NCBI RefSeq assembly: GCF_000716445.1
Contig: NZ_JNWK01000031.1
Coordinates: 55,718 to 119,717, forward strand
Length of the DNA stretch: 64,000 bases
Source of the DNA: Streptomyces wedmorensis
GTDB lineage: Bacteria; Actinomycetota; Actinomycetes; Streptomycetales; Streptomycetaceae
Reading direction: 5' to 3'
Made by a program: the position numbers and the translations under genes. Below, piece by piece: positions 8,225 through 14,377 of the stretch (its first letter is position 1; every line of letters starts with the position of its first letter). The notes under the pieces were generated by a model that had not been told where the DNA came from, did not search any database, and saw only the letters and a program-made list of their open reading frames with translations.

Positions 8225-8270
8225 TACAGGCATGTATAGCTCTGCATAGCTCACTAGGCATCCGTACAGG
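8225..8270. promoter_or_regulatory. Direct-repeat operator candidate between divergent operon and gntR
   Basis: Two adjacent 10-bp repeats, ATGTATAGCT (8232-8241) and CTGCATAGCT (8242-8251), match at 8 of 10 positions. They are flanked by two copies of TACAGG at 8225 and 8265, exactly 40 bp apart. They lie between the small-protein operon (start 8143) and gntR (start 8294), an arrangement suited to autoregulation. Confidence 0.5.
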
Positions 8271-8293
8271 TCTTCGATGCTTACGTTGGTCGT

Positions 8294-8578
8294 GTGACCG
8301 ACCACAGCCAGATCCCCGAGTTCGATCCGCAGGGCCCGCAGCTGGTGTACGTCGCGGTGGCCGACCACGTCGCCGCTCGCATCGCGGCCGGAGAGCTGCT
8401 TCCCGGCGCACGCCTGCCCGCCGAGCGGGACCTCGCGAAGGAGTACGGGGTCGCGTACCTGACGGTGCGCCGCGCGGCGCAGGTCCTGCGGGAGCGCGGG
8501 TTGATCGTGACCGTCCACGGCAAGGGCACGTTCGTGGCCGACCCCCTCCCGACGGGCGAGAGTCAGCAGCAGGTGTGA
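8294..8578 (+). CDS. Mini GntR-family regulator (DNA-binding domain only)
   Basis: 94 residues, only a GntR winged helix: LVYVAVADHVAARIAAGELL, then ARLPAERDLAKEYGVAYLTV and RRAAQVLRERGLIVTVHGKG, ending soon after FVADPL. No effector domain is present. GTG at 8294 has no Shine-Dalgarno; TTACGT lies about 10 bp upstream, so a leaderless transcript is possible. Divergent from two small genes and followed by the deaminase gene 31 bp later. Confidence 0.8.
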   Translation: MTDHSQIPEFDPQGPQLVYVAVADHVAARIAAGELLPGARLPAERDLAKEYGVAYLTVRRAAQVLRERGLIVTVHGKGTFVADPLPTGESQQQV

Positions 8579-8590
8579 CGCTCCGGGTCC

Positions 8591-8610
8591 TGCGGGGAAG
8601 GCTCCCCGCA
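8591..8610 (+). promoter_or_regulatory. Hairpin overlapping the deaminase start codon
   Basis: Perfect 8-bp stem TGCGGGGA / TCCCCGCA with loop AGGC. The last base of the 3' arm is the A of the deaminase ATG. The only Shine-Dalgarno candidate, GGGGAAGG, lies in the 5' arm and loop, so the folded RNA would hide the ribosome site. It could also act as a weak terminator after gntR. Confidence 0.55.
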
Positions 8611-9062
8611 TGGATCAGGAACTGGCTCGGCGATGGCTCGTCACCGCGCTCGACGAGGCCCGCGCCGGGCTCGCGGAGGGCGGGATCCCGATCGGGGCCG
8701 CGCTCTACGGGGCGGACGGCGGGCTGCTCGGGCGGGGGCACAACCGCCGGGTGCAGGACGGGGACCCCTCCATGCACGCGGAGACGGCCGCGTTCCGTGC
8801 GGCGGGCCGGCAGCGCTCGTACCGGGGGACGACGATGGTGACGACGCTCTCGCCGTGCTGGTACTGCTCGGGACTGGTGCGGCAGTTCGGGATCTCGCGG
8901 GTGGTGGTCGGGGAGGCGGAGACCTTCCACGGCGGGCACGGCTGGCTGGCGGAGCACGGGGTGGAGGTCGTGGTGCTGGACGATCCCGAATGTGCGGCGA
9001 TGATGCGGGAGTTCATCGACGGGAACCCCGCTCTCTGGAACGAGGACATCGGCGATGAGTGA
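8610..9062 (+). CDS. Cytosine deaminase-like nucleobase deaminase (Fcy1 type)
   Basis: 150 residues, cytidine-deaminase-like zinc enzyme. The catalytic signature is HAE at residues 56-58 and PCWYC at 82-86 (zinc ligands His56, Cys83, Cys86; Glu58 proton shuttle). The C-terminus, MMREFIDGNPALWNEDIG, resembles that of yeast cytosine deaminase. The most likely reaction is cytosine to uracil; related bases such as guanine, creatinine or isoguanine analogues cannot be ruled out. The 3' end overlaps the dioxygenase gene by 8 nt, so the pair is coupled. The start codon sits in a hairpin. Confidence 0.75.
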   Translation: MDQELARRWLVTALDEARAGLAEGGIPIGAALYGADGGLLGRGHNRRVQDGDPSMHAETAAFRAAGRQRSYRGTTMVTTLSPCWYCSGLVRQFGISRVVVGEAETFHGGHGWLAEHGVEVVVLDDPECAAMMREFIDGNPALWNEDIGDE

Positions 9063-9963
9063 AGCGAGCCTGCCCACGATCGACCTCGGACGCGACCCGG
9101 CCGGGCAGCTGCCCGCCGTGGACCGCGCGCTGCGCGAGGCGGGGTTCCTGCTGGTCGCCGGGCACGGGGTGGACCCGCGTCTCCGGGCGGAGATCAGGGC
9201 CGTCGCGCGTCGGTTCTTCCATCTGCCGCCCGCGGTGAAGGAGCGGTACGCGGTGCGGGTCGGCGGGCGGGGGTGGCTGGGGCCGGACGCGGAGGCGAAC
9301 GGGTACGCGGAGGGGACGGCGACTCCGCCGGACCTGAAGGAGTCGCTGTCGTTCGCGGCGGAGGAGCCGACGGGGGACGCGGCCGTGGACGCCGAGTGGT
9401 TCCTGCCGAACAGGTGGCCGGACGAGGTGCCGGAGCTGAGGCCCTTGGTGGAGGCGTACCTGACGGAGATGAAGAAACTTTCGGACCGGGTGCTCGACCT
9501 GCTCGGCGTGGCGCTCGGCGAGGAGCGGGACTTCTTCACGCGTCACACGGGGCACCCGACGTTCGGTTTCAACGTCAACTGGTACCCGGGGCGGGAGCGG
9601 ACGGGCGAGCCTGAGCCGGGTCAGTTCCGGATCGGGCCGCACACGGACTTCGGGACGGTGACCGTGCTGGACCGGGAGGCGGGGAAGGGCGGGCTCCAGG
9701 TGTTCACGGACGCCGGAGGGTGGCAGGACGCTCCGTTCGACCCGGCCGCGTTCACGGTCAACATCGGTGACCTGATGGCGGGTTGGACCGGTGGACGGTG
9801 GCGGTCGGGGCGCCATCGGGTGCTGCCGCCGCCGGCCGACGCGCCTGCCGAGGAGCTGATGTCGCTGGTGTACTTCTACGAGTGCACGCCGGGGACGACG
9901 ATCCACGGGATCGAGTCGCACGGGTACCTGCGGGCCCAGCTCGACGCCATCGCCACGGACTGA
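9055..9963 (+). CDS. 2-oxoglutarate/Fe(II) dioxygenase, isopenicillin N synthase family
   Basis: 302 residues. An N-terminal DIOX_N region (LPTIDLGRDPAGQLPAV, AGFLLVAGHGV) precedes the double-stranded beta-helix core. The iron ligands are visible as HTD (His196, Asp198) and GRHRV (His254). Family members include isopenicillin N synthase, thymine-7-hydroxylase and plant hormone oxidases. ATG at 9055 lies inside the end of the deaminase gene (8-nt overlap), which suggests that both act on the same nucleobase pathway. That link is inference from context. Length is normal for the family. Confidence 0.8.
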   Translation: MSEASLPTIDLGRDPAGQLPAVDRALREAGFLLVAGHGVDPRLRAEIRAVARRFFHLPPAVKERYAVRVGGRGWLGPDAEANGYAEGTATPPDLKESLSFAAEEPTGDAAVDAEWFLPNRWPDEVPELRPLVEAYLTEMKKLSDRVLDLLGVALGEERDFFTRHTGHPTFGFNVNWYPGRERTGEPEPGQFRIGPHTDFGTVTVLDREAGKGGLQVFTDAGGWQDAPFDPAAFTVNIGDLMAGWTGGRWRSGRHRVLPPPADAPAEELMSLVYFYECTPGTTIHGIESHGYLRAQLDAIATD

Positions 9964-9982
9964 CCGCGCCCTCGCGGGCGGC

Positions 9983-10180
9983 TCACTGCCAGCCGAAGTC
10001 GTCCTCGCCGGTGCCGGTGTTCGTGCCGAGGTCCGCGTCGGCCACGACGGTGACCGCGCCCCGGAGCCCGGCGGGCTCGGCGAGCTCGGCGGCGCTCGCG
10101 GAGGTCGTCGTGGCGAGCAGGAGGGCGGTGGTGACGGTGGCGAGAGCCGCGGCGGCCTTGAGGGTGCGGAGGCTGGTCAT
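9983..10180 (-). CDS. Small secreted protein
   Basis: 65 residues. A Sec signal peptide (TSLRTLKAAAALATV, then TTALLLATTTSASAA) ends at an AXA cleavage site near residue 31. The mature part has only about 35 acidic residues and no cysteine (ADADLGTNTGTGEDDFGWQ). Not assignable to a family. It stands alone, convergent with the dioxygenase gene. Confidence 0.6.
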   Translation of the reverse strand: MTSLRTLKAAAALATVTTALLLATTTSASAAELAEPAGLRGAVTVVADADLGTNTGTGEDDFGWQ

Positions 10181-10291
10181 GTCGGTGGGCCTTTCGGGTA
10201 CGGGACGGCGAAGTCCGTTGCAGGAGTGAGGAGTTCGGTACCGGTGGGGCGCCCCGCGGTGGCGTCCTTCCGGCGATCTCCACTCTGGCCG

Positions 10292-10627
10292 TCAGCGGAG
10301 GCCGGTTGAAGGGCTGCCGCCTGGCCCCAAGAGGCCGTGTCCCAATGGGGCCAGGAGAGGGGCCTCCGCGGTGCGCAGGCGCCATCCGGCGAAGGCCGGG
10401 TGGCACTCGAGCAGGCGCAGGCAGAGCGCCGCCGTCCCGGACTCGGCCTCCGCCAGCGAGCCGGCCAGCAGGAAGACGCCGAGCACGGGCAGGGGCAGGG
10501 CGTCCGGGTGGGCGCTGACGTGCTCGACGCGTTCCTCGGGGAGGGCGAGGGCGAGCGCCCGGACCGCGGCGTCCTCGGGCAGCAACTGGGCGCCGGGAGG
10601 CTGGAGTCGGGCGTGAATCAGGTACAT
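10292..10627 (-). CDS. Conserved hypothetical protein, divergent from TrmB/LuxR-like regulator
   Basis: 111 residues starting MYLIHARLQPPGAQLLPED. It contains VEHVSAHPDALPLPVLGVF, a long alanine/leucine-rich helix and FAGWRLRTAEAPLLAP. I have a recollection of short Streptomyces proteins of this pattern encoded divergently from helix-turn-helix regulators, with no known activity. The 160-bp gap to the regulator at 10787 would hold both promoters. Confidence 0.55.
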   Translation of the reverse strand: MYLIHARLQPPGAQLLPEDAAVRALALALPEERVEHVSAHPDALPLPVLGVFLLAGSLAEAESGTAALCLRLLECHPAFAGWRLRTAEAPLLAPLGHGLLGPGGSPSTGLR

Positions 10628-10786
10628 AAAGTCCAGCCTGTCCGGTGTGGGGCCGGAAACCCAGCGACCCGCCCTGGACCCTTCGAGCCGTGGCCGGAAG
10701 AGGCCTCATCCGCCGACTCCCCCTCCCGATCCGCACGGACGTGCGAGTATGCGAAGGCAAGATCATCGAGAGGGGGGGCCTCTACG

Positions 10787-11770
10787 TTGTTCACGCTGCT
10801 GGGACTCGACCAGGATTCGGAATCGGTCTACCGGGGCATGCTCGCGCACCCCGCGGACGGCGTCGCCGCGATCGGCGCGCGGTTGCGGCTGCCGGAGGAG
10901 AGGGTGCGCGGCGCCCTCGACCGGCTGAGCGAACTGGGCCTCGCACGGCCCTCGTACGACAGCCCGGGGACGATCCGGGCGGTGAGCCCGGACGTCGGCA
11001 TGGAGCTGCTGCTCGCCCGCCAGCAGGCCGAGCTGCTGGCCCAGCAGCAGCGGGTGGAGGCCAGCCGGGCCGCCGCCGCCCAGCTGATCTCGGAGTACGC
11101 GGACCTGCGCCCCGGCTCGCCGGAGCCCGGAGTGGAGCACCTGACGGGTCTCGACGCGATCCGCGACCGGCTGTCCCTGCTCCACCGGGAGGTCCAGGAG
11201 GAGGTGATGATCTTCGCCCCGGACGGCGAGCAGACCCCGGACAACCTGGAGGCGTCCCGCCCCCTCGACCAGGCCCTGCTCGAACGGGGTGTCCGGATGC
11301 GCACCGTGTACCTGGACAGCGTGCGCAACAGCCCGCACACCATGGAGTACGCGGAGTGGCTGGCGGGGCTGGGGCGGCAGGCCCGTACGGTGCCGACCCT
11401 GCCGGTGCGGATGATCATCACCGACCGGTCGACGGCCGTCATGCCGGTCAGCGACGACTCCGCCGCGGGCGCCGTGGTCCTCACCGGTCAGGGGACGCTC
11501 GCCGCGCTCTGCGCCCTCTTCGAGTCCGTCTGGGAGAAGGCCAGGCCGCTGGGCTCGGAGGCCAGGCGGGACGAGCGGGGCCTGACGGACACCGAGGAGA
11601 CGACGCTGAAGCTGCTCGCCCTCGGCTACACGGACGAGGCCATCGCGAAGCGGCTGGGCGTCTCCCACCGCACCGCCCGCCGGCACGCGACGACGCTGAT
11701 GGAGCGGCTGGGGGCGCGGAGCCGTTTCGAGGCGGGTGTGCGCGCGGTGCAGCGGGGCTGGCTGACCTGA
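10787..11770 (+). CDS. TrmB/LuxR-type helix-turn-helix regulator (TTG start)
   Basis: 327 residues. An N-terminal TrmB-like winged helix (VYRGMLAHPADGVAAIGARL, about residues 13-62) is followed by a coiled region and a middle domain with a phospholipase-D-like fold pattern (LTGLDAIRDRLSLLHREVQE, MRMIITDRS). A C-terminal LuxR helix-turn-helix ends the protein (LTDTEETTLKLLALGYTDEA, IAKRLGVSHRTARRH). The start is TTG at 10787, behind a GAGAGGGGGGG run; no ATG or GTG lies nearby in frame, and LFTLLGLDQDSE matches the family start as I recall it. The target is unknown. Confidence 0.75.
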   Translation: MFTLLGLDQDSESVYRGMLAHPADGVAAIGARLRLPEERVRGALDRLSELGLARPSYDSPGTIRAVSPDVGMELLLARQQAELLAQQQRVEASRAAAAQLISEYADLRPGSPEPGVEHLTGLDAIRDRLSLLHREVQEEVMIFAPDGEQTPDNLEASRPLDQALLERGVRMRTVYLDSVRNSPHTMEYAEWLAGLGRQARTVPTLPVRMIITDRSTAVMPVSDDSAAGAVVLTGQGTLAALCALFESVWEKARPLGSEARRDERGLTDTEETTLKLLALGYTDEAIAKRLGVSHRTARRHATTLMERLGARSRFEAGVRAVQRGWLT

Positions 11771-11779
11771 TCGGGGGGC

Positions 11780-11823
11780 CGACGGGAGCGGGGCGGGAGT
11801 CGCCTCCCGCCCCGCTCCCGTCG
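11780..11823. terminator. Bidirectional terminator, 20-bp stem
   Basis: Perfect 20-bp inverted repeat (11780-11799 and 11804-11823) with loop TCGC, built of GGGAGCGGGGCGGGAG and its complement. It lies between the convergent regulator (ends 11770) and the NlpC-like gene (ends 11828). Confidence 0.85.
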
Positions 11824-11827
11824 TGGG

Positions 11828-13069
11828 TCAGCGCGCCTCGCCCCAGTAGAGCTTCGTGAGGCTGCCGTCGTCGAAGCGGAGGTGGAACTCACCCGTCGAG
11901 GGGCGCCAGATGCCCACGTTGTCGGGGGCGCCGCCGTCCCAGTTGGCCGAGACCGGAAGGTCGCCCTGCTCGCCCCAGTACACCTTCTTCAGGCTGCCGT
12001 CGTCCATGCGCAGGTGGAACTCGCCGGTGGACGGGCGGTAGATGCCGACGTTGTCCGCGCCGCTGCCGTCCCAGTTGCCGGCGACCGGGATGTCGCCCTG
12101 CGTGCCCCAGGCGATCTTGTGCAGGCTGCCGTCGTCGAAGCGGAGGTGGAACTCGCCGGTGGACGGACGCCAGATGCCGACGTTGTCCGCCGCGCCGCCG
12201 TCCCAGTTGGCCGACACGGGCATGTCGCCCTGCTCGCCCCAGTACACCTTGGTCAGGCTGCCGTCGTCCATGCGCAGGTGGAACTCGCCGGTGGACGGAC
12301 GCCAGATGCCGACGTTGTCCGTCCCGCTGCCGTCCCAGTTGGCCGACACGGGGACGTCGCCCTCCTCGCCCCAGTACACCTTGTGCAGGCTGCCGTCGTC
12401 GAAGCGGAGGTGGAACTCGCCCGTGGAGGGGCGCCAGATGCCGACGTTGTCCGCCGCGCCGCCGTCCCAGTTGGCCGCGACCGGGACGTCGCCGGCGCTG
12501 TCGACGGCCTTCTCGTAACGGAGGGCCTTGTAGTCGCCGTTGGGGTGGCCGTCGATGGTGGAGGCGTTGATGGACATGCCGGTGATGTGCTTCACCGGGG
12601 TCGAACCGAAGCTGTAGTACGAGAACTTGGTGTGCGCGGCGTCGTCCCACTTCTCGAAGAGGATGACGTGGTCGTAGTAGCTGTTGAGGACGTCACCGGC
12701 CTTCAGCTGGCTGCGGGAGATCTCGTAGGTGTCGGCGCTGTTCGCGATGCCGACGGTGTTGAGGCTGGAGGACAGGTGCCAGGCCATCGACACGTACCCG
12801 GAGCAGTCCGTGCGGTAGTACTTGCCGCCCGAGTCGGGGTACGAGCCGCCCTGGTTGTACGTGATGCCCTTGCCGAGCCAGTACTTGGCGCGCTGGATGA
12901 TCTCGTCGCGGGAGATGGTGCCGCCGATCGCGGAGGACGATTCCGCGGTGACGGCCAGGGCGGCGGCGGGCGCGACGGCCTGGGCGGGGGTCACGACGGC
13001 GGCGGTGGCGGCGAGACCGGCGACGGCGAGGGACGCGGCGGCGCGGACGACGGAACGCTTCATGGGCAC
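11828..13069 (-). CDS. Secreted NlpC/P60-like protein with five 44-residue repeats
   Basis: 413 residues. A signal peptide (KRSVVRAAASLAVAGLAAT, ending near AQA) precedes an NlpC/P60-like papain-fold domain with DCSGYVSMAW (nucleophile Cys) and YYDHVILFE (His), about residues 50-195. Five tandem 44-residue repeats of the pattern GD.PV..NWDG..DNVGIWRPSTGEFHLR.DDGS..K..WG make up the C-terminal half, similar to VCBS/FG-GAP-like modules in secreted actinobacterial enzymes. It probably acts on cell wall or matrix. GTG at 13069 has AGGAG 6 nt upstream; the ATG two codons later (13063) is an alternative. Confidence 0.75.
   Translation of the reverse strand: MPMKRSVVRAAASLAVAGLAATAAVVTPAQAVAPAAALAVTAESSSAIGGTISRDEIIQRAKYWLGKGITYNQGGSYPDSGGKYYRTDCSGYVSMAWHLSSSLNTVGIANSADTYEISRSQLKAGDVLNSYYDHVILFEKWDDAAHTKFSYYSFGSTPVKHITGMSINASTIDGHPNGDYKALRYEKAVDSAGDVPVAANWDGGAADNVGIWRPSTGEFHLRFDDGSLHKVYWGEEGDVPVSANWDGSGTDNVGIWRPSTGEFHLRMDDGSLTKVYWGEQGDMPVSANWDGGAADNVGIWRPSTGEFHLRFDDGSLHKIAWGTQGDIPVAGNWDGSGADNVGIYRPSTGEFHLRMDDGSLKKVYWGEQGDLPVSANWDGGAPDNVGIWRPSTGEFHLRFDDGSLTKLYWGEAR
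11834..12493 (-). repeat. Five tandem 132-bp in-frame repeats
   Basis: Unit boundaries every 132 bp at 11834, 11966, 12098, 12230 and 12362, each encoding 44 residues. Units 1, 3 and 5 share NWDGGA and LRFDDGS; units 2 and 4 share NWDGSG and LRMDDGS. This means a 264-bp two-unit block was duplicated rather than single units. Confidence 0.85.
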
Positions 13070-13119
13070 GGATGTCTCCTGTGGGATGAGGAAGGAAAAG
13101 GGGGCCGATCCGCTCGGGA

Positions 13120-13974
13120 TCACTTCGCGAGCAGTGCGCCGAGGGTCCGCAGGACCGCGGTGTCCCCCCGGAAGTCGTAGGACGGGGCGGCGGACGCGGA
13201 GGCCGGCTCGTCGTAGTGGAGGAGCGCGAGGACGTTGCCCCGCTGGACGGCGTAGACGTGGTTCGCCTGGTCGCCGGGGGACGAGATGCCCTGGACGCCG
13301 GTCCAACGGCGCTGCCAGGAGGTGCCGTCGGCGGTGTTCGCGGTCTGCCGGACGGCGGCGTCCTGGGGCAGGGCGGCCTTCCGCTGGAGCTCCCGGCTGG
13401 TCGCCTGGCAGTCCTTCATGGCCCCGACGGCGGTGCGGTACGCGGCGGCGGCCGTCGCCTCGTCGGGGAAGGTGAGCGTGTCCTGGACGGCGACGGTGTC
13501 GCGCGTCGAGCCGCGGAAGCCCTGCTGGTGCCAGGCGGTGGCCTTCGCGACGCTCACGCACTCGTTGAGCTGGAAGTCCCCGCTGAGCGGGAGGGACGTG
13601 ACCTCGCCCATGGGTTTCCACTCCTGGCGGCCGCCGTCCGGGAGTTCGGCGGGCTTGAGCGGCGCGGGCGCGGTGGTGCCGGGCGCGGGCTTCGCCGTCG
13701 CCCCGCCGGTGGGCGCGGCGGCCGGGGCGGGTGCGGTGGTGCGGGCCGGGGCGGGGGCGCCGGTGCGGGCCGGGGCGGGGGCCGTACGGGACGGGGCCGG
13801 GGTCTCCGTCTGCGACGCGGCGGTGGGGGCGGTGGTCGGTGCCGGAGCCTGGGCGTCGGTGTCGGTCGCGGAGGCGGTGGCCTGCTGGCCCACGCCGTAG
13901 ACGGCGAGGGCCGCGAGGAGGCCCGCGCCGGCGAGGACGGCGTGGCGAGAACGCCGATTCCTTGACATAGGCAT
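13120..13974 (-). CDS. Secreted protein with Pro/Ala/Thr-rich linker and sensor-like domain
   Basis: 284 residues. A basic N-terminus and hydrophobic segment (AVLAGAGLLAALAVYGVG) form a signal peptide without a lipobox Cys. A low-complexity linker of Ala/Pro/Thr follows (about residues 35-108), then a globular C-terminal domain with DFQLNECVSVAKATAWHQQG and CQATSRELQ, with two cysteines. The domain resembles PknH-type extracellular sensor domains, but I am not certain. The first ATG (13974) has CGGAG 7 nt upstream. It lies 50 bp upstream of the NlpC-like gene on the same strand and may be co-transcribed. Confidence 0.65.
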   Translation of the reverse strand: MPMSRNRRSRHAVLAGAGLLAALAVYGVGQQATASATDTDAQAPAPTTAPTAASQTETPAPSRTAPAPARTGAPAPARTTAPAPAAAPTGGATAKPAPGTTAPAPLKPAELPDGGRQEWKPMGEVTSLPLSGDFQLNECVSVAKATAWHQQGFRGSTRDTVAVQDTLTFPDEATAAAAYRTAVGAMKDCQATSRELQRKAALPQDAAVRQTANTADGTSWQRRWTGVQGISSPGDQANHVYAVQRGNVLALLHYDEPASASAAPSYDFRGDTAVLRTLGALLAK

Positions 13975-14377
13975 GACATAACTCCGGTCGGACGGGTGCG
14001 GGGTTCGGGCAGAGCAGGGAGATCAGGCGGATCCGCGTGGATCGCGTGGAACGCGTGGATCAGGACGGCCGGCCGGCCCGGGCGGACCAGACGGATCAGA
14101 TGGATCAGACGGATCAGACGGACAAGGCGGATAAGGCAGATCAGGCGGCCACCCTGAGCGGCCCCGGCGGCGATCACCATCCTGCCGAGCCCCCGCACCC
14201 CCCGGAAGGCGTCCCCCCTGGCCCCAACGGGCCATGCCCCCTTCCGTCCCCGACCGCCCGGCCCTCCCGCGCAAACCAGTGACCGAATGGTTGAGCGACC
14301 ACAACAACCGGTAAATACTCTCCACTTGACGATGTGACGGGGCACATCTTCTGGGGATGCAGGGGGAGTGACGGGGC
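13975..14377. other. 400-bp non-coding region with 9-bp tandem repeats and promoter-like DNA
   Basis: 14039-14065 holds three 9-bp units (GGATCGCGT, GGAACGCGT, GGATCAGGA). 14083-14145 holds seven more (consensus CGGATCAGA). 14281-14348 is AT-rich, with TTGAGC at 14291 and TAAATA near 14312, and a perfect 6-bp inverted repeat GATGTG / CACATC at 14331-14348 just before the NTPase gene. No gene is supported here. Confidence 0.55.
14083..14145. repeat. Seven 9-bp tandem repeats
   Basis: Consecutive units CGGACCAGA, CGGATCAGA, TGGATCAGA, CGGATCAGA, CGGACAAGG, CGGATAAGG and CAGATCAGG. The period of nine keeps any reading frame open, which produces spurious LIR-type or SDP-type peptide runs, but there is no start or ribosome site. 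Confidence 0.7.

Noticed and set aside
7440..8578. Integrative element (pSAM2-like AICE) remnant
   Set aside because: A mini-GntR and small genes resemble AICE modules, but integrase, excisionase, Rep, Tra and att sites are all missing in the flanks.
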